From: an uncultured Poribacteria bacterium | GTDB taxonomy: Bacteria; Poribacteria; WGA-4E; WGA-3G | Assembly: GCA_951813545.1 (NCBI GenBank) | Contig: OX638352.1 | Coordinates: 1,364,001-1,428,000 of the forward strand | Length of the DNA stretch: 64,000 nucleotides | Reading direction: 5' to 3' | In this document: positions 9,184-18,742 of the stretch, piece by piece | Position numbering within the stretch: position 1 is the first letter of the stretch | Layout of the letters: every line of letters starts with the position of its first letter | The notes under the pieces: generated by a model | What the model saw: only the letters and a program-made list of their open reading frames with translations | What the model was told of the DNA's origin: nothing | Databases searched by the model: none | Made by a program: the position numbers and the translations under genes

Positions 9184-10197
9184 CTACAGGTCGGCACTTA
9201 ATTCTTCATGATATGCAAAAAGTGCTGGGGTACCACCAGTGTGGAGGAAGATAACGATTTCGTCGCGTCCGAATTTACCCTGTTGGATATGGTCAATGAG
9301 GCATGCCATCGCCTTGGCGGTGTAGACGGGGTCGAGGAAAATTCCCTCCGTTTTAGCAACAAGTTTGAGGGCATCAATGCATTCCGGTGTGAGATAGCCG
9401 TAAGCCTGCCCAATATAGTCGTCTGTATTTTGAATATCTGCGTCAACAACGCGGGTGTCCAATCCTAAAAACTCGGCTGCACTGTTCGCGGCGGTGCGGA
9501 GCCGTTCATGTTTCTTCTCCCAAACGATAGGTGCAATGCCGAACGGCTTCATTTTCATTTCAAGCGTTTTAGTCCCGAGAACAAGTCCTGCCTGTGTGCC
9601 ACCTACGGAAGCCGTATAAATCCAATCTGCATCAATACCCAACTGTTGTTGCTGTTGTGCGATTTCAGCGATACACCATGTAAAAGCAACGGCGGCAAGT
9701 GCAGTCGAACGCGGTGATGCGACGACATAAGGTTTCAAACCCTCTGCTTTCAACTTTTCCGCGAGTTCGTACTTCACGATATCTAATTCGGGCCCAAACG
9801 GGACATCGACAATCTCAATATCCACACCTGCCAAATTATCTAACAACAGATTCCCTTGGATGATACTTTTGTGGTCTCGGGCAAGGCGCAAATAGCAGTT
9901 GAGTCCAAGTTTACCGCAAGCAGCGGCGGCTTGCCTGCAGTGATTGGATTGCGATGCTGCGCCGTGTACAATCGTATCGGCACCTTGTGCGACAGCATCA
10001 CCAAGCGTGAAAGTAAGCTGTCGCACCTTGTTTCCACCAAATGCTAAACCCGAGCAATCTTCGCGTTTCATAAAGATGCGCGGTCCGCCGAGTACCTCGG
10101 AAAGTCGTGGGCATTCCTCAAGCGGAGTTGGGAAATGACCGAGATCCGCCTGTGGCATCTGTGCAACCTTCTGAATCAAGTCCTCACCAATTTTCAT
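9184..10197 (-). CDS. D-cysteine desulfhydrase / ACC deaminase family PLP enzyme
   Basis: A 337-residue fold-type II PLP enzyme that would release ammonia from D-cysteine, ACC or a related amino acid. The PLP lysine is in GGNKVRQL, preceded by KREDCSG. The QSNHCRQAAA motif is closer to D-cysteine desulfhydrase than to true ACC deaminase. The phosphate-binding glycine-rich loop (SVGGTQAG) and C-terminal FLHTGGTPALF are also present. It starts 5 bp after the GrpE-like gene at 10203-11981, which strongly suggests co-translation, although no functional link is obvious. Confidence 0.9.
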   Translation of the reverse strand: MKIGEDLIQKVAQMPQADLGHFPTPLEECPRLSEVLGGPRIFMKREDCSGLAFGGNKVRQLTFTLGDAVAQGADTIVHGAASQSNHCRQAAAACGKLGLNCYLRLARDHKSIIQGNLLLDNLAGVDIEIVDVPFGPELDIVKYELAEKLKAEGLKPYVVASPRSTALAAVAFTWCIAEIAQQQQQLGIDADWIYTASVGGTQAGLVLGTKTLEMKMKPFGIAPIVWEKKHERLRTAANSAAEFLGLDTRVVDADIQNTDDYIGQAYGYLTPECIDALKLVAKTEGIFLDPVYTAKAMACLIDHIQQGKFGRDEIVIFLHTGGTPALFAYHEELSADL

Positions 10198-10202
10198 CTC
10201 TT

Positions 10203-11981
10203 TTACTCCGCTTCAATGACAACAGCCATATGACTAACGCGTTTTCCGTCCTTGGACTGCAATCCGGGTGTGACGACTTCGACAATCGTCCCGGACTCAA
10301 ATTCACTAATGCACGCGCCTTTTATCTTATGATGATTAAACGATACTTTTGTTTTCCCAACTTCAATCGGGATCACTTCAGAATCAACAAGATCCAAGAA
10401 CCAAGTAAGGCGTTCGGGCAACTCGTTCCCCTGCATACTCTTTGCGACCTCAACAAAAAGAAAATCGAGTACAAACTCAATGAGGAACTTTTTAAAGATA
10501 AGCACCTCAATCTTTGCAGCATGTTTCTTCTCTTGCTCAGTCAGTTTCGTCGCGAAACGTTGGAGATAAGCATCACACTCGCTCTGAATTTTCTCTAAAT
10601 CGCTTTGGTTTTCGGCGAGGAGATCTGGGAACAATGTTGGAGAAGGCGTAGAAATACCGCGCGTCTGCTTGAGCGTTTGTCTGAGCCGCGTATTAATCTC
10701 AGCGAGTGTTTCAACGAACTGTTTTGTTTCAGGTGTAGCACGCCCGATCTCCTTCTGCCATGCACTCACCTCATTCACCATGAGATTAAGGAGTAAAACC
10801 GCGGTTTCCTCTTCACAGAGTGTCTTTGGATCCCAATTAACAAGATTGAGTCCGTATCCCCCGTTGTAATCTCTCTCCAACTTAGCGAGTTGATCCTGAA
10901 ATTCGTTCTGAATGGCTTCGCCTTTTTCCTGATAGTAAGCCTTGCCACGTCTTCCACCGGCAGAAAGCCCTAATGCCTGGACGAATTGCCCAAAAACACC
11001 TTTCTCTTTCCGTCTTGAAATTGCTCCCCAGGCATTAGAGGAAGTATATTCTCCCTTCGCAATCGCCTGCAATTTTCGTTGTTCTGCAAGGGCACTTGCT
11101 GGAAGAGACGGAACCGTGATTTTAAACTCTAAGTTAGTGTCTACATTAGACGACAAGGGTTTGATATTCTGAACCGTCGGTATTTTGGTGGTGACGCGCA
11201 CAGGAACGGATTCCTCTTCCGCCCCCTGTTCACTTTCCTGCGTAACAGACACTGCTGGTTCTGGGACGCGCGTTTCTGGAATACTCGGAACGACTTCTTT
11301 TACTTCTTCGGTAGCACGTGGAACCATCACTTCCTCAGTGCTTTGCGCTGCTGCAACCTCGGACTCAAGGGTGGGATCTTCGTCATCATCGCTGCGGTTC
11401 TCTGAGGGAAATGGAAGGGATTCTTCTTTCGATGCCTGTTTACTTTCCTGCGCAACTGGCAGTGCCGCTTCTGGAAAAAGTGTTTCAGGGATGCCCGAGA
11501 CGGCTTCTTCTACTCGTTCGGTAGCACGCGGAACCACTACTTCCTCAACCTGTTGCGTCGCTGTAATCTCGGAATCCCGAGTGGTGTGGTCATCATCGTC
11601 GTTGCGACTTTCCGATAGAGATGTTTCGGGCATAGACACGGGATCTTCTATCGAATCTTCTACTGATGATGCAGCTCTGAGTGCTTCTAATTCCGCTACT
11701 ATTTTTTCAACACGCGCAGAAATAGGGTCTGCCTTATCAACAAAAAAAGTTAAACGATATGCTTCAAGTACATCCGCTGGCAGACGAAACGAGACAGGCG
11801 CGTTGGTCAACTGAAACTGTTTCCAATTGGCGAGTCCACTGACGGACAATTTCTGATACATCACACGTACTTGTCTTTCATGGCTGGTCAGATTCCGGAC
11901 ACCCATAACGGTGCGAGTACCATCAACGCTAAACGATATTTCAATATCTCGAAAACGACCTGTTACGCTGTTCCTAGACAT
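10203..11981 (-). CDS. Protein with duplicated acidic linker and GrpE-like C-terminus
   Basis: A 592-residue soluble protein with three parts. Residues 1-95 form a beta-rich domain I do not recognise (RDIEISFSVDGTRTVMGVRN). Residues 110-270 are an acidic Pro/Glu/Ser linker holding two imperfect copies of a unit of about 70-75 residues, with VPRATE and (S/G)IPET repeated in each. The last about 150 residues look like GrpE: a helical segment (SECDAYLQRFATKLTEQEKKHAA) followed by a beta-wing ending SGTIVEVVTPGLQSKDGKRV. GrpE is the nucleotide exchange factor of Hsp70. No Hsp70 gene is nearby. The start has AGGAGAAGG upstream. The GrpE assignment is an inference from pattern. Confidence 0.6.
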   Translation of the reverse strand: MSRNSVTGRFRDIEISFSVDGTRTVMGVRNLTSHERQVRVMYQKLSVSGLANWKQFQLTNAPVSFRLPADVLEAYRLTFFVDKADPISARVEKIVAELEALRAASSVEDSIEDPVSMPETSLSESRNDDDDHTTRDSEITATQQVEEVVVPRATERVEEAVSGIPETLFPEAALPVAQESKQASKEESLPFPSENRSDDDEDPTLESEVAAAQSTEEVMVPRATEEVKEVVPSIPETRVPEPAVSVTQESEQGAEEESVPVRVTTKIPTVQNIKPLSSNVDTNLEFKITVPSLPASALAEQRKLQAIAKGEYTSSNAWGAISRRKEKGVFGQFVQALGLSAGGRRGKAYYQEKGEAIQNEFQDQLAKLERDYNGGYGLNLVNWDPKTLCEEETAVLLLNLMVNEVSAWQKEIGRATPETKQFVETLAEINTRLRQTLKQTRGISTPSPTLFPDLLAENQSDLEKIQSECDAYLQRFATKLTEQEKKHAAKIEVLIFKKFLIEFVLDFLFVEVAKSMQGNELPERLTWFLDLVDSEVIPIEVGKTKVSFNHHKIKGACISEFESGTIVEVVTPGLQSKDGKRVSHMAVVIEAE

Positions 11982-12148
11982 GTTATCCTTCTCCTTGCAA
12001 ATCTCTTATATGACTTAAGTCCTAACATAAGTCTCTTGGACAATATCGAGTTAACTAACTCAACGTTTTTTGTCTATTTGCGTTACAAAGTTTTTCTCTA
12101 TTGAACTGTTTTCTGACTCAAAGATGGCTCTAAGCAAGGATCGAAAAT

Positions 12149-15100
12149 TCACCTCTGGATAAGCATTTTTCGGGTCGCGTGGAAATCCCCAGCTTGAAGT
12201 GAATAAAAATATACACCACTCGCAACAGATTCGCCTGTGGCATTACGCCCATCCCAATAGGCAGTGTGCGAACCAGCCTTGCGGTAGCCGAGTGCCTCAA
12301 AATAGATACGCTTCCCTTGAGCATCATAAATATAAAGGGACACATTCACATCTGAAGCTAATTGATACGGGATCCACGTCTCCGGGTTAAATGGATTCGG
12401 GAAATTTTGGCTTAAGTGGTTGACTAATGTAGATTTAACGGTACTCGGTGTCCATTCAGATTGCGTAGGCTCCTCCACAGCAAGCGAATAGCCTTCCGGA
12501 TGCACACGAAAAATACGGAGTTGATACAGGTCCGCGACATAGAGCGCACTCCCGACCAACTTCAATTCAAAGGGAAACCGGAGTTCACCAAAACGTGAGG
12601 TAGCTGTTAATGTACGTGTGTCAATAACCTGGATGCTATCACTATCAAGCAGATAGAGATAGTTACCACCCACTTTTGCATCAATTGGGAGGGCATCATT
12701 CTCGTATACGTCCTCCAACCTCGGATCATTCGGTTTAGTCACATCAAGCACCGCAACGCCAATGCCACTGTCCAATAGATACGCGCGTTCATCCATAAAT
12801 GCAACGCCAGTTGCATTCCCTTGTGTCGCATAACTGCCAAGCAGGCGCGGTATTGTTGGCTCTGTAATGTCGAAAATATGCAGCCCTCCGTCAAGCGCAG
12901 CAACATAGGCATGTGCAGACGAACTCTCATCAATGACAATGCGATAGGCACTCCCCTGGATGTCACGTCTGGATACAATTCTACTCTGTTGGGGGACCCT
13001 ACTATCAACGACAATTAGAGATTCAGCACAAAGGTAGGCGTAGCCCTCGTGCAAAGCGATATCCGAAACAGATGCGGTTGTTGGGATATGTGCCACAATC
13101 GTATTCGCAGCGAGGTTAACAACGAACATCCCTGTCTCAGCAGCAACGAAGCCATGGCCATCTCGTACACGAACTTTGGTGCACCTAACAGCATCAAACT
13201 GATTGTCAGTAGCGACACTATTCGCAGACAATGAGAGTTTTTTTGTCACAGTGCCCTGATAAGGCGTTGTAAATTCGAGGGTTTTCAGTCCATCAATGCC
13301 ATTTGCGACATAGACAGCCCGTTCTCCCTCCCTTGTTTCGATAACATCAAGCCCATAAGCCGTGCCGCCAAAGGCATACCGGTGCAACCACTTCGGCGAT
13401 TCTACTTCGCCCACATCAATTGTCTGGATACCTCCCTTTCCATCAGCGATATATGCGAGTGTCTCTCTGAGTACCACATCAGTTGCATTGCCAAACGTAG
13501 GCTGTGTGGAAATTCGTCGTGGTTGTTGAGAGTTACGCACATTAATAATATGGAGTCCCGTTTGCCGGTCTGTAAGATAGACGGTGTCATTACGAAATTG
13601 AATACCGGTTGCAAGTCCTGGCGTATTCAAGCGGAAATCTATTTCGGGATTTTCATTATCCGTAGAATCGACTAAAATGAGGTTGCCTGAAGCGACGTAG
13701 ACGTGCTCTGCATTCCTTGTCTTTTCAATCTCATGGGCAGCGGCCAAAATCGGCACAACACTGTGCACAATAAAATTGCCGAATGGACTCGGCTCAAGAA
13801 TAAAAAGCCCGTGCCTGTCATCACTGAAGTAAACAGTATCATCATGGATCGTCACATTGAGCGGTGTGCCAGCAGTCCGAAAGAAACGCCGCGGACGCGG
13901 TGTTTGCACATTATGAACATGCTGTAAGTTGAAAACAAGCATACCACGCTCACTGCCCAGCACATATAGGTTACCATCAGCGACCCGAACTTTATGGGCA
14001 TTTGTGAACCCACCGAGCGTCTTTACAATACGCGGATTAGTTGGCACCGAAATATCAACAACATGTACACCTGCAGCACTGTCAGCGACGTAAGCAGTAT
14101 CACCCTCAATAGTGACAGACCGCGCTCTGCCCGGTGTAGCGATCTCGCCAATTCGGACAGGTCGCGTCGGCTCTACCAACGTGAAGATTTCAAGTCCCCA
14201 ATCACTCGCCGCATAAAGGGACGATGCATTCACACCTCCAATTTCAACATCGGTATAATCGCTTGCGAGATGGATTTGCGCCATCGGTTCAAGCTGCATT
14301 CTCGGTGTAAGATTCTTGAGTCGGGTACTCGGTCGGGCAAGATTCCCGAGGGCATAAGTTACAGTGTCAGGCGCAGTATCTGGCACATACTGGCGTGGGA
14401 CACCTACTGCCCCTTCAACGTTATTGGCGGCAGGCACATCCGCGACATAACGGAATGTCTGCGGTGTATCCGCCGTTATCATGAGCACAATTTCGCCATT
14501 ATGCTGGAGTCCATCTCGCCGAATATGTCCTCTGTTTCTCGTGTCAAACGGAACAGGTGTAACAGAAGCGCGTCCGTTGGATGGCAAGTAAAGGGTTGTC
14601 GCGTAGAGATTTCCTGAACCACTCCCAATTACTGATATGTCCAAAGTCTCCGGCAGATTCTCAAAGACAATATAGTATGCACTCCACTGGTCAATAGCAA
14701 TATTATTCGCCTCGCCCGGGTAGCGGAAGACGCGCGGCACCACGGCACTCACCGTTCGATCACGTAGGGAAGAATAGCCGAGTTGTCTGTTCTGTCCCTG
14801 TGTGTTCACCCAATTTGCGAGTCCCCAATTCAAAAAGACTTCAGGGAATCGGATACTTTTCCCAGCGCTTGCTAAGGCTGCATCAATGGCGTGTTCACCC
14901 AGGGCATCCGCCTCTATGATACCACGGATAAATTCCGGTCCGCCATACTGCTCATAGAGATAGAGCATGAGCATGAAAGTCCCACCGTAATAAGTATCTC
15001 TCGTGTTTGCATAAGCAAGCGAGACGCTGGGATTTGCCAGATAGCCATCAACAAAAATGTTGTGGACAGTGCCGTAAACCGCCCATTCAACAAAGCTCGC

Positions 15101-15736
15101 CGTGCCTTCCTCCAACCACCGCTGATCGGTGGTCCCGCCGTTCTGAAACCAATTGATGAGATGTGCGAATTCATGTGCGAGACTACTATAAAAAGTATGT
15201 CGAGAACGTTCTCTGAACTGGAAAACATCCATATAGAGCATCTCACGACGGTTGCTTGTTGGTGCTGTGAGCGACTGATCGGCGGGCGAGAAATAGCCGC
15301 CATAATCTGCTCCGGAGTTGTTCATGCCTACATCGTGCATCAGCAAGGTGATGCGATTGTCTCTGTCGAGTCCGGGTTTCCATTCAGTTCCCATCCATTT
15401 CCGAACCCCCGGGTAGATGCGTGTATCAAATTCCCTTGCCACAGCAACCGCTTCGGCATCCGTGAACAGTTCTCGCACTGAATTATCGACATAGACATAG
15501 AGATGTTCACTCTTGGCGATACAGGTGGCTGTTACCTCTGTCTCTGGAATGTGAATAAAAAATCGCTCAACGTGCCCAATTTGGACCGGGGCAGCAGGGG
15601 CAGCAGCAATCTCTTCAGGAGGGTGTTGCCCAAGGTGTTCTTGATGCAGGAGTGGTGTTCCACACAACCACGTATCCGCGGACGCGATGCCACCAACAAC
15701 ACATAAAACAAGGTTGATTAATACCAAAAGTCGCAT
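12149..15736 (-). CDS. Secreted metallopeptidase/LVIVD-repeat surface protein with FlgD-like tail
   Basis: A 1195-residue exported protein. A signal peptide (RLLVLINLVLCVVGGIASA) is followed by a domain containing HEFAH with a downstream EEGTASFVEW, the HExxH...E zinc site of gluzincin-type metallopeptidases (about residues 180-215). Residues about 480-1080 are LVIVD-type beta-propeller repeats, each with a pattern like LYVADxxxGLxIxDVSxPxxP. The C-terminal about 90 residues are a FlgD-like/sorting module with NPFNPETWIPYQL and SGVYFYSLQAGDF. The same tail ends the 22366-25206 protein. A role in cell-surface or matrix proteolysis is inferred. It is monocistronic. Confidence 0.88.
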   Translation of the reverse strand: MRLLVLINLVLCVVGGIASADTWLCGTPLLHQEHLGQHPPEEIAAAPAAPVQIGHVERFFIHIPETEVTATCIAKSEHLYVYVDNSVRELFTDAEAVAVAREFDTRIYPGVRKWMGTEWKPGLDRDNRITLLMHDVGMNNSGADYGGYFSPADQSLTAPTSNRREMLYMDVFQFRERSRHTFYSSLAHEFAHLINWFQNGGTTDQRWLEEGTASFVEWAVYGTVHNIFVDGYLANPSVSLAYANTRDTYYGGTFMLMLYLYEQYGGPEFIRGIIEADALGEHAIDAALASAGKSIRFPEVFLNWGLANWVNTQGQNRQLGYSSLRDRTVSAVVPRVFRYPGEANNIAIDQWSAYYIVFENLPETLDISVIGSGSGNLYATTLYLPSNGRASVTPVPFDTRNRGHIRRDGLQHNGEIVLMITADTPQTFRYVADVPAANNVEGAVGVPRQYVPDTAPDTVTYALGNLARPSTRLKNLTPRMQLEPMAQIHLASDYTDVEIGGVNASSLYAASDWGLEIFTLVEPTRPVRIGEIATPGRARSVTIEGDTAYVADSAAGVHVVDISVPTNPRIVKTLGGFTNAHKVRVADGNLYVLGSERGMLVFNLQHVHNVQTPRPRRFFRTAGTPLNVTIHDDTVYFSDDRHGLFILEPSPFGNFIVHSVVPILAAAHEIEKTRNAEHVYVASGNLILVDSTDNENPEIDFRLNTPGLATGIQFRNDTVYLTDRQTGLHIINVRNSQQPRRISTQPTFGNATDVVLRETLAYIADGKGGIQTIDVGEVESPKWLHRYAFGGTAYGLDVIETREGERAVYVANGIDGLKTLEFTTPYQGTVTKKLSLSANSVATDNQFDAVRCTKVRVRDGHGFVAAETGMFVVNLAANTIVAHIPTTASVSDIALHEGYAYLCAESLIVVDSRVPQQSRIVSRRDIQGSAYRIVIDESSSAHAYVAALDGGLHIFDITEPTIPRLLGSYATQGNATGVAFMDERAYLLDSGIGVAVLDVTKPNDPRLEDVYENDALPIDAKVGGNYLYLLDSDSIQVIDTRTLTATSRFGELRFPFELKLVGSALYVADLYQLRIFRVHPEGYSLAVEEPTQSEWTPSTVKSTLVNHLSQNFPNPFNPETWIPYQLASDVNVSLYIYDAQGKRIYFEALGYRKAGSHTAYWDGRNATGESVASGVYFYSLQAGDFHATRKMLIQR

Positions 15737-16201
15737 AAGATATAGTTATTCTCCAATGGATGCGTCGTTATATAAGGTGCAGGTCAAATAAGCCTTAATA
15801 TTTATTTTACAACGATTGCGACACAAATTCAATCAATACAACAATCTACACAGAACTATTCAGTTCTCTGGTAGTTCCGATCTCCCGATCGAAATCTTTT
15901 CACTGTAGAAGCAACCTCCCGATCGCGACTCTTACTGACTGCTAATAACTGAATGTCTTTGTCCAAAATGTTCAAATTATGGACAACAATACCCATTTTT
16001 TGACAGAGCAACGCCTCGCGGTGCTGAAAATCAAGGCTGCATCCCACTAGCTACGTCGGTCACGAATTGGCATCATACTTGCTATAGCAGTAACAACGGT
16101 ATTGTGTAAAAAGACCCGCTGTTTGATACTCACAACCGCTTTATCTACCATCAATCTGTTAGTTAACTGTGACAGGCAAACTTTTTGGAGAAATTTGTAA
16201 A
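15737..16201. other. Intergenic region with degenerate palindromes, 465 bp
   Basis: This gap separates two divergent exported-protein genes. Near 15878-15925 it contains two elements built around CTCCCGATCG, related to the GGTCTCCCGACC palindrome at 6017. A 63-codon open frame on the minus strand (15856-16047) has no ribosome site and no family I recognise; I do not call it a gene. The promoters of both flanking genes must lie here, but no hexamer pair stands out. Confidence 0.5.
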
Positions 16202-17170
16202 ATGAAAATGAAATATGCGTTCTTAGTGTTTGGAATCGTGTTGGTGTTAAGTAGCAACCTGTTTGCGATGAATCTCAGTGCGCAAGTTCCGGGTAAGCAG
16301 TATATCTCCTTCTCGTCTCTTCGAACAGGGAAACTTGACATTTACATTATTGATACAGATGGTAAGGATCTCCGTCAACTCACACATGATCCAGTCGCGG
16401 CGCATTCCGCAACATGGTCACCGAGCGGTCGTGCTTTCGCTTATGTGTCGCACCGAGACGGAAACGCCGAGATTTACGTGATGAACCTAAATACAAAAGA
16501 AACCCATCGGTTGACAAGTCATCCGGCAAGAGACGATAACCCAGTCTGGTCACCGGATGGAAAATGGATCGCTTTTTCATCCAACCGAGAGGGAAACTAT
16601 GACATCTACAAAATGGATGTTAACGGTGAGAATTTGCAACGGCTCATCGACGAAGGAAAACACAATTCAGCACCAGCGTGGTCTCCTGATGGGAAACGAA
16701 TTGCTTTCTATTCTATTCGGAATGAAATCGGCAATATCTATGTGATGGATGTAAACAGAAGGAATCTGATCCAACTGACATTCGGAGTCGGTCCCAGCTG
16801 GTCGCCAGATGGGAAACAGATTGCCTATTACAAAGGAAGCGGTATCTATGTCATAAATGCAAACGGACAAAACAACCGACGTGTGTCTCCGCTTGAGACT
16901 TGGAGCGAAAGACCCGCGTGGTCACCGGATGGACATTGGATTGCCTGCATGTCAGAACTTGAAAATCCATGGGGCGACCCGAATCGAGATTCAAACATCT
17001 ATGTCATCCCACTGAAAGGTGCCGGCAAGCCTCGCCAAATCACGCAACATCAAGCAATGGATTATTCACCCGCATGGGTACCCTCCGGCTTCCTCGCTGT
17101 CTCCCCGACAGCGAATACGCAGACGACCCTCTGGAGTAAACTGAAGCAAATCTCACACACAACGAAGTAA
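16202..17170 (+). CDS. TolB-like WD40/PD40 beta-propeller exported protein
   Basis: A 322-residue exported propeller. I chose the ATG at 16202 because GGAG lies 11 nt upstream and a signal peptide follows at once (KYAFLVFGIVLVLSSNLFA). The body is a series of PD40 blades of the TolB type, each carrying a motif like PxWSPDGKxIAFxSxRxGNxxIYVM, about six copies between residues 45 and 290. TolB itself acts with Pal in the envelope. With no tol genes nearby, this one is better described as a TolB-like propeller of unknown partner. Confidence 0.85.
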   Translation: MKMKYAFLVFGIVLVLSSNLFAMNLSAQVPGKQYISFSSLRTGKLDIYIIDTDGKDLRQLTHDPVAAHSATWSPSGRAFAYVSHRDGNAEIYVMNLNTKETHRLTSHPARDDNPVWSPDGKWIAFSSNREGNYDIYKMDVNGENLQRLIDEGKHNSAPAWSPDGKRIAFYSIRNEIGNIYVMDVNRRNLIQLTFGVGPSWSPDGKQIAYYKGSGIYVINANGQNNRRVSPLETWSERPAWSPDGHWIACMSELENPWGDPNRDSNIYVIPLKGAGKPRQITQHQAMDYSPAWVPSGFLAVSPTANTQTTLWSKLKQISHTTK

Positions 17171-17297
17171 AGAAGCCAAGGTCTACCAATTAATTCTCCA
17201 GCATCATCCGATTCCCTATTTGCCTTTCCTAATCTTCGCTACTGGGGTGGGGTATCCATCCGTTACGGGAAAAGGGACGGAGTTGGAACCCATCTAC

Positions 17298-17319
17298 CGA
17301 TAGCCGAAAGCCGATGGCT
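17298..17319 (+). repeat. Heptamer repeat run, target of IS insertion
   Basis: CCGATAG-CCGAAAG-CCGATGG-CT is a heptamer run of the same family as those at 1290 and 27656. The insertion sequence at 17320-18661 lies exactly inside it, and the run resumes as GCCGATGGCTAACT at 18662. Confidence 0.6.
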
Positions 17320-17344
17320 CAGGGTCATTCAATTTTAAGATTTC

Positions 17345-18523
17345 TCATTTTATGATGTTAACTGCGAGTATAGGTTTTGCGGCGAAAAGTTGAAGTGCGT
17401 CGGTGATTTTAGTATGTCCAGTGAATCGTAAGACGGAGATTGCGGTGTTTCGCAAAGCTGCCATGACTTGGGGGAGCACACCTGTTCTGACGGTTGAGGC
17501 GTCCTCTTGAAAGACGGCATCTCGGATCCAATGGAGTTTATTCTCAATCGTCCAGTGTTGGCGTCGGAGTTTGAGCAAGTCAGCTGCCGAGGCGCGTTCA
17601 GGTGATAGACTCGTGATGCCATACTGCACGTGGAAACCCTTGACGTGTGCGGTGCTTTTCTGTTTCTGGTGTGTGGTGTATTGATAAACTTGTTGTAGCC
17701 CCGGCCAGTCGGTATGTTCGGTCAAGAGAGTGCTTGTGGTGAGGGTGCGAGTGGTAATCCTGCCTTTTGCGTCTTCTGTATTCGTATACGTTTGAAGATG
17801 TGCGCCGACTTCTGCGTGAAGATTTTCAAACCGGCGGTGTTCCACTTCGGGTGGATCTGTTTCATCCAAGGGTTCAAAGAGGTCTCGAATATCCTCATAT
17901 AACTGCTTCTGATTCGCTTTGACGGGGAGGCAGTAATCTGCTTGAGCATCAAGGATTTGTTGACAGAACTTACGTTGGGTCAAAAGTGCGTCCGTTGTGA
18001 TGACGAGACCTGAGACATCAAACGCTTTCAAGAGTTCAATGGAAACAGGGATTTCATTGCTCTTTTCACTCACCGCACATTCTGCGACAGGGATGCCTAA
18101 CTCATGAAAGACGGCTGCGAGCAGATGGGTCCTGCGGGCATCTTCGGGATGACTGTTGCCTAAGGTTTTACCATCTATCGCAAGTCCCTTCAAGTTAGAT
18201 GTGGAAATGCGCAAACTTGCTAAAGTCTGTGTCGTCCACTGCGTGAGCGTCTTTTCTACAGTGGCGATGTCAAGACGCCGATAGAGATAATGAAACGTTG
18301 ATGCCGCCGGGGTTTGTTTCGCCGTGAACCCCAAGGCGTTTCGAAGGCAAGGGTGGAGCCGCGCCCATTTGGCAAGCTGTGTATAGCTGCGTTGACCACA
18401 CAAGAGACCGACAACCGTGAGCGCAAGCATCGAGGCTAACGGATGCCGGAGCCCTTTTTTCTTGCGGGGATCTGGCACTTCTGCTAACATATCAACTAAG
18501 TGGCAGGAAGAAGTTCTTGTCAT
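17345..18523 (-). CDS. ISAs1 family transposase
   Basis: A 392-residue DDE transposase. The N-terminus has the ISAs1 signature PDPRKKKGLRHPLASML. The first catalytic Asp is in LAIDGKTLGNS, the second in LVITTDALLTQ, and the Glu is in the RQHWTIENKLHWIRDAVFQED region (the Y/W-x-IEN-x-LHW motif of the family). The YCLPVKANQ strand between them is also typical. The full length and uninterrupted frame suggest an active enzyme. The gene fills the IS between its two inverted repeats. Its start codon is embedded in a hairpin (18522-18563). Confidence 0.96.
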   Translation of the reverse strand: MTRTSSCHLVDMLAEVPDPRKKKGLRHPLASMLALTVVGLLCGQRSYTQLAKWARLHPCLRNALGFTAKQTPAASTFHYLYRRLDIATVEKTLTQWTTQTLASLRISTSNLKGLAIDGKTLGNSHPEDARRTHLLAAVFHELGIPVAECAVSEKSNEIPVSIELLKAFDVSGLVITTDALLTQRKFCQQILDAQADYCLPVKANQKQLYEDIRDLFEPLDETDPPEVEHRRFENLHAEVGAHLQTYTNTEDAKGRITTRTLTTSTLLTEHTDWPGLQQVYQYTTHQKQKSTAHVKGFHVQYGITSLSPERASAADLLKLRRQHWTIENKLHWIRDAVFQEDASTVRTGVLPQVMAALRNTAISVLRFTGHTKITDALQLFAAKPILAVNIIK

Positions 18524-18563
18524 ACTTCACCTCAAAAGTGTGCTACTTTTTATGGTGAAGTAT
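18522..18563 (-). promoter_or_regulatory. Hairpin sequestering the transposase start
   Basis: ATACTTCACC (18522-18531) pairs with GGTGAAGTAT (18554-18563). On the transposase transcript, the stem would include the purine-rich bases just before the ATG and its first two bases. Such hairpins are known in other IS families to block translation of transposase from read-through transcripts that begin outside the element. Confidence 0.55.
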
Positions 18564-18599
18564 AGCAGAAGTCGCGTGAAATGTCACGCGACTTCTGCT
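18564..18599. terminator. Strong inward hairpin at the IS right end
   Basis: A perfect 15-16 bp stem (GCAGAAGTCGCGTGA with its complement) around a four-base AATG loop lies between the right inverted repeat and the transposase start. It would form in any transcript entering from the right flank and could stop it or shield the transposase start. A short T-run is absent, so termination may be partial. Confidence 0.6.
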
Positions 18600-18680
18600 T
18601 ATCTGAAGTATTAACACCCGTGAAAAATATAACACAAAAAACCTACAATTGAATGACCCTGGCCGATGGCTAACTTCCCC

Positions 18681-18709
18681 TTGCCAATTTCCCACGTTTA
18701 TGTTATTCT
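18681..18709 (+). promoter_or_regulatory. Probable promoter of the 18743 gene
   Basis: TTGCCA at 18681-18686 and TATTCT at 18704-18709 are separated by 17 bp. It lies only 20 bp outside the IS, so the insertion left the downstream promoter intact. Confidence 0.5.
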
Positions 18710-18742
18710 CCTATGCAACCCTGAGAATAAGGAGCAACTCCA

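Larger units (their letters stand above)
17320..18661 (-). mobile_element. Complete ISAs1-family insertion sequence
   Basis: A 1342-bp element with perfect 15-bp terminal inverted repeats, CAGGGTCATTCAATT at 17320-17334 and its complement at 18647-18661. It is flanked by a 10-bp direct repeat, GCCGATGGCT, at 17310-17319 and 18662-18671, which fits the 8-10 bp target duplications of the ISAs1 family. It carries one intact transposase gene on the minus strand. Intact ends, intact gene and an unmutated target duplication indicate recent insertion. Confidence 0.97.

Noticed and set aside
11185..11814. 209-codon Ser/Thr-rich open frame on the plus strand
   Set aside because: It is antisense to the acidic linker of the GrpE-like gene and reflects its repeated codons; no ribosome site.
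13994..14617. 207-codon plus-strand frame
   Set aside because: It lies wholly within the 12149-15736 gene on the opposite strand and resembles no protein family.
15856..16047. 63-codon minus-strand frame before the TolB-like gene
   Set aside because: No ribosome site, and it is built from palindromic repeat sequence.
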